Both the position numbers and the translations under genes were made by a program. The notes beneath the pieces were generated by a model, which saw only the letters and a program-made list of their open reading frames with translations, searched no databases and had not been told where the DNA came from. DNA of 17,785 nucleotides, taken from contig JABJJH010000535.1 in NCBI GenBank assembly GCA_018660965.1, positions 1 through 17,785 on the forward strand. Direction: 5' to 3'. The DNA is from Rhodospirillaceae bacterium (GTDB taxonomy: Bacteria > Pseudomonadota > Alphaproteobacteria > UBA8366 > GCA-2717185). Shown here one piece after another: positions 1 through 6,640 of the stretch. Each line of letters begins with the position of its first letter. Positions within the stretch are counted from its first letter, which is position 1.

Positions 1-399
1 GGGAATATCCACCGCCGCGCGCATCGCCGCCACACATTGCGCGACCAATTCGGGTTCCTTCATCAGGCAGGCGCCGAACCGTCCTGCCTGCACCCGGAGG
101 CTGGGGCACCCGACATTCAAATTGACCTCGTCATAGCCATGCGCGGCGACCATGCGCGCGCATGCCGCCAGCGCTTGCGGGTCCGATCCGCCAAGTTGGG
201 CGGCCACAGGATGCTCCGCCGCGTCGAACGCCAGGAAACGCGCGGCGTCGCCACGCAACAACGCGCCCGTCGTGATCATTTCCGTATACAGACGCGCGTG
301 TCGGCTCAACAACCGCAGGAAGACGCGGTCGTGACGGTCCGTCCAGTCCATCATCGGCGCGACGGAAAAGCGGTGGGTGACTGGGTTCGATTTATCCAT
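1..399 (-). CDS. dusA: tRNA-dihydrouridine synthase A, N-terminal part (runs off left edge)
   Basis: This is the first 133 residues of a flavin-dependent tRNA-dihydrouridine synthase, which reduces specific uridines in the tRNA D-loop using NADPH and FMN. The start ATG is at 399-397 on the minus strand. Residues 11-23 read FSVAPMMDWTDRH, the FMN-binding opening typical of DusA. Residues 93-100 read NLNVGCPS, with Cys98 as the expected catalytic acid, followed by RVQAGRFGACLM. This wording fits the DusA branch better than DusB or DusC. The family is about 330 residues, so roughly 60% lies outside the window. Small departures from the common motif are Asp24 where Cys is frequent (TDRHCR) and Leu101 where Asp is frequent (GCPSDRV); neither is catalytic. 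It is divergent from the SPOR lipoprotein gene and has no visible link to the hopanoid genes. Confidence 0.93.
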   Translation of the reverse strand, partial: MDKSNPVTHRFSVAPMMDWTDRHDRVFLRLLSRHARLYTEMITTGALLRGDAARFLAFDAAEHPVAAQLGGSDPQALAACARMVAAHGYDEVNLNVGCPSLRVQAGRFGACLMKEPELVAQCVAAMRAAVDIP

Positions 400-522
400 G
401 ACAACCGTATGTAGCGCAATCAGCGCCCTTCTAAACGCTTTCATCCCAGATTTCCACATTTTTGCCACCACAGCCTTAATCGCGCAGGGGCTATTTTTTG
501 TGCATCTGGCTCATTTATCCAA

Positions 523-551
523 TTGAACATTGTCCGGTTTATCGATATTTT
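523..551 (+). promoter_or_regulatory. weak candidate promoter for the SPOR lipoprotein gene
   Basis: The 209-nt spacer between dusA and the lipoprotein gene (400-608) is clearly more AT-rich than its surroundings and must hold the promoters of both divergent genes. One sigma70-like pair is TTGAAC (523-528) and TATTTT (546-551), 17 nt apart, each matching four of six consensus bases. A second AT-rich stretch with TATGATAAC lies near 562. No strong hairpin or operator was seen. The assignment is tentative. Confidence 0.22.
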
Positions 552-608
552 GTTGTCGAAGTATGATAACATACCAAATATTGTGGTTATGGGGACGAAG
601 GAGGGATC

Positions 609-1783
609 ATGCTACGTCGAGCGATTACGAGTCTTTGCCTGCTGTCGGCTAGTCTTCTTTCGGGCTGCTCGTATTTCGAATCCCTCTCTGGTCTGTTCAT
701 GGACGTCGAATTCGCGGCCAAACCGGTTATGTCGATCCCGCCACGCCACGAATTTCGCGTTGGCGACGTGTACCGGTATCGGGTAGGCGACCTCTTTAGC
801 GAAGAAAAATCACCCACGTAGCCGGTCCAGACGTCACGTGGGTCGATAGTTTCGGACGACAGTGGGTCACCGACGGGGGTACGTTGCTGCCGCCGAAGGA
901 ATACCAATCGAACAAGAAGACGCCAAAAGCCTTGCGGGCGTCGATGGAGTCGACAGGCCCGCTATACCCGCTTCTTGTCGGCAAATCGGTCGCGTTTCGA
1001 TTCGCCAGAACCGGCGGCGGCGAGCCGCCGAGCCACCATACGCAAGACTGCACGGTCGATGATTACGGCGGCGTCCTCACCACCGCCGGACCGTTCAACG
1101 TGTATAAATTGACATGCCATTACGACGGCGAGCCTTTTATCAATTACTACGCGCCGAAAGTCGGTCGGGTCGTGTTGCAAACCGGCGGTTCGATTTTCGC
1201 TGGCGTCGAACGTGAATTGGTGAGTTACCAACGCGGCGGCGCGGACACCCGCATGGCGATGGACAAGTCTGGAACCATGAAACCAGAGAAAGGGCATTCC
1301 GAACCCGCGAAAATGGAATCGCCCAAATCGATGAAAAACAAGCCCCGCAAGGCGGTGGCCGCGATGCGCGCGAAACCGGGCGCTAAATCACAAGGGTTTG
1401 GCATCCAATTGGCGGCGTACTCGACGCCCAAACTGGCGCGCGGCGCCTGGAAACGCATCAAGAGGCGCGGCGGCGGCTTGCTTGCGAACATGACGCCCGC
1501 CATCGAACGGCACGCGGGTAAATCCGGCGTCATTTACCGGGTGATCGTGGGGAATTATAAGTCGAAAGCGAAGGCGGCGGCGCGGTGCAAGGCCTTGAAG
1601 CGCAGACGAATCGATTGCTGGGCGCGGCCCGCCGCACGCGGTTCCTTGCCCGGCCATTCAGCCGCGGGGGACCCAATGCACAAGGCCAAGTCGCAACGCG
1701 CCAGCGCCCCCGCCCCCACCCAGGAACGAACCCAAGCAGTGGCCAGCGCGCCGCCGGAGCGGCTCTACTACACCAAACCGTGA
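609..1783 (+). pseudogene. SPOR-domain lipoprotein gene split by an apparent frameshift
   Basis: The first reading frame (609-821) encodes 70 residues with a lipoprotein signal: basic start, hydrophobic run, and lipobox LLSGC with Cys20 as the lipidation site. An SD sequence AAGGAGG (598-604) sets the start. The frame stops at TAG 819-821. A second frame, open from 800 to 1783, continues the same protein: after GDLFSEEK it reads ITHVAGPDVTWVDSFG. The switch falls in the overlap 800-818, which contains five A's at 805-809; one extra A would restore a protein of about 391 residues. The middle section is unrecognised. A Lys/Arg/Ala-rich linker precedes a C-terminal SPOR domain, from FGIQLAAYS to about RRRIDCWAR, of the type that binds denuded septal peptidoglycan. 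The product would be an envelope lipoprotein. Whether the break is a sequencing error, a real mutation or programmed recoding cannot be told here. Another annotator could report only 884-1783 from an internal TTG. Confidence 0.72.
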
Positions 1784-1808
1784 CGCCTTGGCCTTCAGCG
1801 CCTATAAA
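1780..1808 (+). promoter_or_regulatory. candidate sigma70-like promoter for the racemase-GST pair
   Basis: GTGACG (1780-1785) and TATAAA (1803-1808) are separated by exactly 17 nt. The -35 matches TTGACA at four positions and the -10 matches TATAAT at five. It straddles the stop codon of the SPOR gene. Transcription from it would start near 1815, almost exactly where the palindromic element begins, so that element would form the 5' leader of the racemase mRNA. This is a pattern match only. Confidence 0.4.
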
Positions 1809-1813
1809 TTCCG

Positions 1814-1935
1814 CTAGTGGTCTGATCGAAATGCTTGGTACCCAAGAATTTCGTGAATCAGCCCACCAACCTATTGATCTCGTGGGGCAACTGATCAAAA
1901 CGGATGGGTACCATCCGTTTCGGTTGCGCCACTAG
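1814..1935. repeat. CTAG-bounded element of two tandem palindromes
   Basis: The element is bounded by the inverted pair CTAGTGG (1814-1820) and CCACTAG (1929-1935). Inside are two imperfect palindromes of about 50 nt, 1817-1866 and 1882-1932, separated by 15 nt. Each starts GTGG, ends CCAC and is centred on GGTACC. The tip of the first is CTTGG-TAC-CCAAG (1834-1846). The second has a perfect 10-bp tip, AAACGGATGG-GTA-CCATCCGTTT (1898-1920), and an outer stem GTGGGGCAAC/GTTGCGCCAC with one mismatch. No T-run follows, so it is not a standard intrinsic terminator. It could be a REP/BIME-like repeat, a miniature inverted-repeat element with a CTAG or TA target duplication, or a structured mRNA leader. 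It encodes nothing. Confidence 0.7.
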
Positions 1936-1962
1936 AGTCACAATCATCGGGAATAGCGCGCC

Positions 1963-3105
1963 ATGGGACCACTGACAGGATTTAAAGTCGTCGAACTCGC
2001 GGGCATCGGGCCGGGCCCCATGTGCGCGATGTTGCTGGCCGACATGGGCGCCGACATTATTCGCATCGACCGCGTCAATCCGCCGGACCGGGACGGAATC
2101 GATTTGTTGAATCGCGGTCGCCGGTCGGTGTCGGTCGACCTCAAGAACCCGCAAGGGGTTGAAACGGTTCTGCGCCTCGTCGGACAAGCCGACTCGCTGA
2201 TCGAAGGTTTTCGTCCCGGCGTCACCGAACGTCTGGGGCTTGGACCGGAAGATTGCTGGGCCCGCAACTCGCGTCTGGTCTATGGCCGGGTGACCGGGTG
2301 GGGCCAGGATGGACCGCTGGCGCAGGCCGCCGGGCACGACATCAATTACATCGCCCTGACCGGCGCGCTACACGCCATCGGGGAACCCGACCGCCCACCG
2401 GCGCCGCCGCTCAACCTGATCGGCGATTTCGGCGGCGGCGCGGTGTATCTGGCGCTGGGCGTCGTCAGCGCCTTGTTGGAGACAAGCCGGTCCGGCAAGG
2501 GGCAGATCGTGGACGCCGCGATGGTCGATGGCGCGGCGTCGCTGATGACCTTCATCTATGGTCTGAAGGCGTCCGGCCAATGGATCGACGAACGCGGCAA
2601 GAACGTTGTCGATGGCGGCGCATATTTTTACGGGACCTATGAAACCGCCGACGGCAAATACATCTGCATCGCCCCGATCGAACCGCAATTTCACGCGGAA
2701 TTTCTGGCGCGGATGGAAATCGACCCAAGCGACATCGCCGACCAGATGGACCGCGCGCAATGGCCCACGCTGCGCGACAAGCTGGCCACGCAGTTCAAAA
2801 CCAGAACACGCGACGAATGGTGCGTCCATCTGGAAGGAACGGATGTGTGCTTCGCGCCCGTGCTGGACACCACCGAAGCGCCCAACCACCCGCACAACAA
2901 GGCGCGCGACGCCTTCGTCGATGATTTCGGCGTCGTCCAGCCGGCGCCCGCGCCGCGCTTTGGCCGCACGCCCGGCGCCATTCAATCGCCGCCGCCACAA
3001 CCCGGCGAGCACACCAACGCCGCGCTGGCGGATTGGGGATTCACGACGGATGAAATTTCCGCCTTGAATGAAGGCGGCGCCGTGTGGAATCGCGACGCCG
3101 GTTAG
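1963..3105 (+). CDS. alpha-methylacyl-CoA racemase (CaiB/BaiF fold family III)
   Basis: This 380-residue cytosolic enzyme should interconvert (R)- and (S)-2-methylacyl-CoA thioesters, as needed for degradation of branched or isoprenoid acids. It has the family III opening (LTGFKVVELAGIGPGPM) and the CoA-binding region LADMGADIIRID. The three residues known to be catalytic in the Mycobacterium tuberculosis racemase (His126, Asp156, Glu241) appear at the same places minus one: His125 and Asp126 in GHDINY, Asp155 in GDFGGG, and Glu240 in IAPIEPQF. That favours racemase over CoA-transferase. Length is normal. The start ATG is 27 nt after the palindromic element, with only a weak SD. A GST-family gene follows 4 nt after the stop, so the two are probably co-transcribed. 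The physiological substrate is not shown by the sequence. Confidence 0.9.
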   Translation: MGPLTGFKVVELAGIGPGPMCAMLLADMGADIIRIDRVNPPDRDGIDLLNRGRRSVSVDLKNPQGVETVLRLVGQADSLIEGFRPGVTERLGLGPEDCWARNSRLVYGRVTGWGQDGPLAQAAGHDINYIALTGALHAIGEPDRPPAPPLNLIGDFGGGAVYLALGVVSALLETSRSGKGQIVDAAMVDGAASLMTFIYGLKASGQWIDERGKNVVDGGAYFYGTYETADGKYICIAPIEPQFHAEFLARMEIDPSDIADQMDRAQWPTLRDKLATQFKTRTRDEWCVHLEGTDVCFAPVLDTTEAPNHPHNKARDAFVDDFGVVQPAPAPRFGRTPGAIQSPPPQPGEHTNAALADWGFTTDEISALNEGGAVWNRDAG

Positions 3106-3109
3106 GTTG

Positions 3110-3976
3110 ATGGTCAAGCTTGCCGACGGCGACATCCAGACGCGCGAAGCGCTCGACTACAAGGGCCTCCACCTGTTCCATTATTCGATGTCGTCGTGTT
3201 CGCAAAAGCTGCGCGCCTATCTCAACCTGAAAGGCGTCGCGTGGGACTCGCATATCGTCGATCTCTCCAAACAGGAACAGAACGACCCCTGGTTCCTGGG
3301 GATCAACCCAAGGGGACTGGTTCCGGTGCTGATCGACGACGGCGCCGTTCACATCGAAAGCAACGACATCATCGCCTATCTGGAACGGAAGTTCCCCGAA
3401 CCCGTACTGATTCCAGCCGACCGGGCGGCGGAAATTTCAACCCTTTTGCGCTTTGAAGACGACCTTCATCTCGATTTGCGCACGCTCAGTTTCCGCTTCG
3501 TCCATGGTCGAACCGGGTCGCCAAAATCGGCGACAGTCATGCAGCAGTACCGGTCCGGCGGCGCCGGCACGGTTCTGGGACGGACCGACCCCGAAAAACA
3601 GCGGGAACTCGATTTCTATGATCGTCTGGCGCGCGACGGCATCAGCGACGCGGCGGTGCGGGACGCGGCGGCGAAATTCCGCGCCGCCTTCGACGACTTC
3701 GAACAAGGCCTCGCCGGGCATCAATATCTGATCGGGCCCGCGCTCACCATCGTGGACGTCGCCTGGTACGTTTATGTGAAACGGCTGACGCTGGCCGGGT
3801 ATCCGTTCCAGCGCCTGCATCCCAGAATTGAGGCCTGGTTCAACACCCTCGATGAACGCCCGGAATTTCACAAAGCGGTCGAGACGCCCAAACCGCTGAT
3901 GGAAAAAATCGCCGCCACCTGCCGCACGCAGGCAGAAACCGGCGCCACATTGGCCCAGGTCGCGGGATACCTCTAG
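3110..3976 (+). CDS. glutathione S-transferase family protein
   Basis: The product has 288 residues. The N-terminal thioredoxin-like domain begins at about residue 20 (LHLFHYSMSSCSQKLRAYL); Ser28, Ser29 and Cys30 sit where GSTs activate the glutathione thiol. The cis-proline motif VPVL (71-74) and the ESNDI motif (83-87), which binds the gamma-glutamyl part of glutathione, are both present. The rest is a helical C-terminal domain with the usual N-capping-type segment YLIGPALTIVDVAWYVYV. I chose ATG 3110, 4 nt after the racemase stop, although the frame is open further upstream to ATG 3068 inside the racemase gene. The stop codon TAG (3974-3976) is the first triplet of the palindromic element downstream. 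Substrate unknown; pairing with the racemase suggests a role in metabolising thioesters or electrophiles, which is inference. Confidence 0.85.
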   Translation: MVKLADGDIQTREALDYKGLHLFHYSMSSCSQKLRAYLNLKGVAWDSHIVDLSKQEQNDPWFLGINPRGLVPVLIDDGAVHIESNDIIAYLERKFPEPVLIPADRAAEISTLLRFEDDLHLDLRTLSFRFVHGRTGSPKSATVMQQYRSGGAGTVLGRTDPEKQRELDFYDRLARDGISDAAVRDAAAKFRAAFDDFEQGLAGHQYLIGPALTIVDVAWYVYVKRLTLAGYPFQRLHPRIEAWFNTLDERPEFHKAVETPKPLMEKIAATCRTQAETGATLAQVAGYL

Positions 3977-4034
3977 AGCAGGTCGACTTTAATAAGACGC
4001 ATTTTGTGCGTCGTATTAAAGTCGACCTGCTCTA
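3974..4034. terminator. probable bidirectional transcription terminator hairpin
   Basis: A 27-of-28-bp stem with a 5-nt loop directly at the end of the GST gene would be extremely stable in RNA on either strand. It lies between two convergent genes, where a bidirectional terminator is expected. The following sequence (TCTATCTTTATG) is only moderately T-rich and there is no clean U-tract, so intrinsic termination is likely but not certain. Confidence 0.45.
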
Positions 4035-4110
4035 TCTTTATGAATTTAGAGCAAATTCACGTGTTTATCGGATCACCTTTGGTGATTCCGATTAATCACG
4101 ATTTGCTCTA
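3974..4110. repeat. two-palindrome element filling a convergent intergenic space
   Basis: Two palindromes stand in tandem, 3974-4034 and 4047-4110, separated by 12 nt. Each begins TAGAGCA and ends TGCTCTA. The first has 28-nt arms (3974-4001 and 4007-4034) pairing with a single A/G mismatch around a TTTTG loop. The second is less perfect: ten perfect outer pairs (TAGAGCAAAT/ATTTGCTCTA), internal bulges and a TTT loop. The left TAG is the stop codon of the GST gene; on the minus strand the right end supplies the TAG stop of the histidine kinase. The whole convergent spacer is therefore element. It has the same two-palindrome layout as the element at 1814-1935 but a different sequence. Confidence 0.85.
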
Positions 4111-5706
4111 GGCCGTCGCCTGTGTGAATGAGAACGTCACCGTCGTGCCTTGCCCCTCCGTGCTTTCAATGCCCAGGGAACCGCCGTGCAACTCCATCAG
4201 CGATTGACACATGGTCAGACCAAGGCCAGTGCCTTCATGGGCGCGCGTCAGATCGTTATCCAGTTGTTCGAACGGTCGTAAAATTCGTTCCATTTCCGCC
4301 GTCGGGATGCCGAAACCGGTGTCGGTAACGCTGAATTCAACGGCGCCGTCGCACCCGCGCGCCGCCAGATCGATACGACCGCCGTCACGGGAAAACTTGA
4401 TGGCGTTGGATAGCAGGTTGATTAGAATTTGCCGTAGCGCCTTGGGATCGACCATGGCGACAGGGCCGGGGTCGTCGCATGAAATTTCGATGGCGATGGA
4501 TTTATCCGCCGCCTGTCCGCGCATCAACCGTCCGCAGGACGCCATCATGGCTTTCGCATCGACCGCCACCGGGTTCAATTCCCATTTGCCCGCCTCGATT
4601 TTCGACATATCGAGCAGGCCGTTCACCAACGACAGTAAATGCTGGGCGCCGCCGTGAATATCCTCGGCGTATTCCAGGTATTTATCGTTCCCGATAGGCC
4701 CTAAAACCTGCCCCTTGATGATCTCGGAAAACCCGATGATCGCATTCATCGGCGTCCGCAATTCATGGCTGACCAGGCTCAAAAAATGAGTCTTGCTGGC
4801 GTTCCCCGCCTCCAGTTGCGAATTCGCGACGGCCAGTTCCTCGATCATGTAGACCAGATCGGCGCTATGACGTTCGAGAACATCCTTGGACATTTCAAGG
4901 TCGTTGACGACATTTGCGATGGGTTGCCCATGGTCGCGCAGCGCCGCCGCCTGCTCCGTCTCGGCGGTGACGTCGGCGACGATGGTCGCCACCCCGCCAT
5001 CAAGGGTCCGCCGTTCGGTGATAAGAAACCAGCGGCCATCGCGGTGGCGCACCGTTTCCTGACTGACCGGCAGCCGATGCGCCTTGCGCCGCGCCGCCGC
5101 CCATGCCCCCGCATCCATTCCGTTCAAGTCAAAATTCTTCGCCGCCGCCTCGAAGACGGTCGTGAACGCATCGCCCGGCGAAGGGCCGCGGCCATCGACC
5201 CCGAACAACTCGACATACGCGGAATTGCGCAACACCAGACTCTCGGACTGATTCCACAACGCAAACGCGTTTTGCTTGCCCGCGACCATATCGTGTAATT
5301 GATGGTCCGCTTTCTTTTTCTGCGTAATGTCCCGGTACACGCCGATAGTGTCGCCGTCCTCGGTTGTGCGCTCACTGATCCGAATCCAGCGCCCATCGGT
5401 TAGCTGAACTTCAACCGGACCGACCTCGGGCCTTTGGCGGCGCGCAAGACGGTCCGCGATCCATTGCGCCGGATCGTCCAGAGCCAGACGCCCCGCAATT
5501 TCGCCATGTTCAAGCTTGATGTGCAATAAATCGGTAAACGAAAGGCCGATTAACGATTCGTAGGTGGCGAAGCATTTGTATGTATTGCGGTAATTGTCAT
5601 TGTGATAAATCAGGACATCGTCTGCGTCGAACAGCGCAACCGAAATGCGCAGCGCATCGAAGGATGCGACGATGCGCGCATTTATTTCGGCGGTTGATTC
5701 AGGCAT
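4108..5706 (-). CDS. cytosolic PAS-domain sensor histidine kinase
   Basis: The product has 532 residues and no signal peptide or membrane segment, so it probably senses a cytoplasmic cue. A first PAS domain covers about 15-130 (ALFDADDVLIYHNDNY, ending GVYRDITQKKKA). A second PAS-like domain covers about 140-250, ending VADVTAETEQA. A short helical linker (about 255-300) leads to the HisKA domain with HELRTPMNAIIGF, phospho-acceptor His314. The HATPase domain has the N-box NLLSNAIKFS, G1 DTGFGIP and G2 GTGLGLTMCQSL. There is no receiver domain, and no response regulator gene lies in the window, so the partner is unknown. The stop TAG comes from the palindromic element. The gene is divergent from the dioxygenase-hopanoid operon across 163 nt, so local control is possible but not shown. 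Confidence 0.93.
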   Translation of the reverse strand: MPESTAEINARIVASFDALRISVALFDADDVLIYHNDNYRNTYKCFATYESLIGLSFTDLLHIKLEHGEIAGRLALDDPAQWIADRLARRQRPEVGPVEVQLTDGRWIRISERTTEDGDTIGVYRDITQKKKADHQLHDMVAGKQNAFALWNQSESLVLRNSAYVELFGVDGRGPSPGDAFTTVFEAAAKNFDLNGMDAGAWAAARRKAHRLPVSQETVRHRDGRWFLITERRTLDGGVATIVADVTAETEQAAALRDHGQPIANVVNDLEMSKDVLERHSADLVYMIEELAVANSQLEAGNASKTHFLSLVSHELRTPMNAIIGFSEIIKGQVLGPIGNDKYLEYAEDIHGGAQHLLSLVNGLLDMSKIEAGKWELNPVAVDAKAMMASCGRLMRGQAADKSIAIEISCDDPGPVAMVDPKALRQILINLLSNAIKFSRDGGRIDLAARGCDGAVEFSVTDTGFGIPTAEMERILRPFEQLDNDLTRAHEGTGLGLTMCQSLMELHGGSLGIESTEGQGTTVTFSFTQATA

Positions 5707-5869
5707 GATCCGGTACAGTATAGATTAAAAGAATAACAAGATATTAATGAATAATTATAAAGGCGAATGAGCGATTATACCGTTGCGTGTCCTTAAAACG
5801 TCGCGCACAACACTGTGAACGAAGCACTTCGACGACACTTCGTAAGTACTGCTTTATCGAGATGGAATC
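5707..5869. promoter_or_regulatory. divergent AT-rich spacer with candidate -10 boxes and a direct repeat
   Basis: This spacer must carry the promoters for both the kinase (leftward) and the dioxygenase-hopanoid operon (rightward). On the minus strand a perfect TATAAT lies at 5759-5754 and another at 5779-5774, but neither has a convincing -35 at 17 nt. TATACT lies only about 13 nt before the kinase ATG. Close to the dioxygenase start, CACTTCG occurs twice (5825-5831 and 5836-5842), spaced 11 bp start to start. The first copy is also the right half of CGAAG-CA-CTTCG (5820-5831). One helical turn of spacing is typical of operator half-sites. The regulator is unknown. Confidence 0.35.
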
Positions 5870-6637
5870 ATGACCGAACATCGATCCTTGACGCAAGATG
5901 AAATCGACGCTTTCAAACGGGACGGCTTTCTTGTCGCGCGATCCCTGTTCGACGGCGACGCCGTGCGCGATATTTCGAACTGGACCGACGCCCTGTTCTC
6001 GTGGCCGGAAGAGCCCGGCAAGCATATGGTTTATTACGAAGACAGTCTGCGCGAACCGGAAAAACGGGTGGTGTCGCGTATCGAAAATTTCTGCCCGCAC
6101 CATGAACGATTCAACAAACTTGTCGGCGACGGCGTCATGATCGACATGGTGTCGCAACTGCTTGGCGAACCGGCTGTCCTGTTCAAGGAAAAGATCAACT
6201 TCAAGATGCCCGGCGGCGATGGATTCACGCCGCATCAGGACGCGCAGGCCGGGTGGAACGACTACGCGCAATTTTATATCACGGCCCTGGTCTGCATCGA
6301 CGCGGCGACCATGGAAAACGGCTGCCTTGAAATGGTCCGGGGATTTCATGACAAGGGGCTGGTCGGCGACGAATGGGCGCCGCTGGACGACAACGCCATG
6401 CGCGACATGGTGTTCGAACCCTGCCCGACCGCACCCGGCGACGCGGTATTCTTCGATTCCTACGCCCCCCATCAATCCGCGCCGAACCTTACGGACCATC
6501 CGCGCCGCGTTTTGTACGTCACCTATAACAAGGCGTCCGAAGGGGACCACCGCGCCGCGTATTACAGTGACAAGCGCAAGAGTTTCCCACCGGATATCGA
6601 ACGCCTTCCCGATAAGGAATACGTCTTCCGGGTCTGA
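5870..6637 (+). CDS. PhyH-family Fe(II)/2-oxoglutarate dioxygenase
   Basis: The 255-residue protein belongs to the phytanoyl-CoA dioxygenase family, non-haem iron enzymes that couple oxidation of 2-oxoglutarate to hydroxylation of a substrate. The metal ligands are visible: His122 and Asp124 (PHQDA) and distal His201 (PHQSAPN). Arg212, eleven residues after the distal His, matches the 2-oxoglutarate-binding Arg of human PHYH (His264/Arg275). It starts LTQDEIDAFKRDGFLV, the usual family opening. No signal peptide or membrane segment is seen. The stop is 3 nt before the hpnB start, so the two genes are probably translated together and this is the first gene of the hopanoid operon as seen here. 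The substrate cannot be read from the sequence: candidates are a hopanoid or its side chain, a branched acyl-CoA, or an aminoalkylphosphonate (other PhyH members act on these). It is not one of the named hpn genes. Confidence 0.88.
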   Translation: MTEHRSLTQDEIDAFKRDGFLVARSLFDGDAVRDISNWTDALFSWPEEPGKHMVYYEDSLREPEKRVVSRIENFCPHHERFNKLVGDGVMIDMVSQLLGEPAVLFKEKINFKMPGGDGFTPHQDAQAGWNDYAQFYITALVCIDAATMENGCLEMVRGFHDKGLVGDEWAPLDDNAMRDMVFEPCPTAPGDAVFFDSYAPHQSAPNLTDHPRRVLYVTYNKASEGDHRAAYYSDKRKSFPPDIERLPDKEYVFRV

Positions 6638-6640
6638 CCG

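Noticed and set aside
803..809. Programmed -1 frameshift at a canonical slippery heptamer
   Set aside because: The seven bases A-GAA-AAA do not fit the X-XXY-YYZ rule well, and no strong downstream stem or pseudoknot was evident. Recoding is left open but not claimed.
884..1783. SPOR protein as an independent gene starting at TTG 884
   Set aside because: No SD precedes the TTG, and the same frame is sensibly protein-like back to 800, joining directly to the lipoprotein N-terminus in the other frame.
1898..1920. Intrinsic terminator of the SPOR gene
   Set aside because: The hairpin is perfect but is followed by CGGTTGCGCC rather than a T-run, so ordinary intrinsic termination is not supported.
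1814..1935. A complete insertion sequence
   Set aside because: The element is only 122 bp with no transposase frame. It can at most be a non-autonomous or REP-like unit.
2368..3135. 255-codon minus-strand frame inside the racemase gene
   Set aside because: It is a shadow of the racemase; His125, Asp155 and Glu240 on the plus strand settle the coding strand.
5706..5727. Strong kinase promoter at TATACT
   Set aside because: The -10-like box lies about 13 nt from the ATG and has no -35 at a workable distance.
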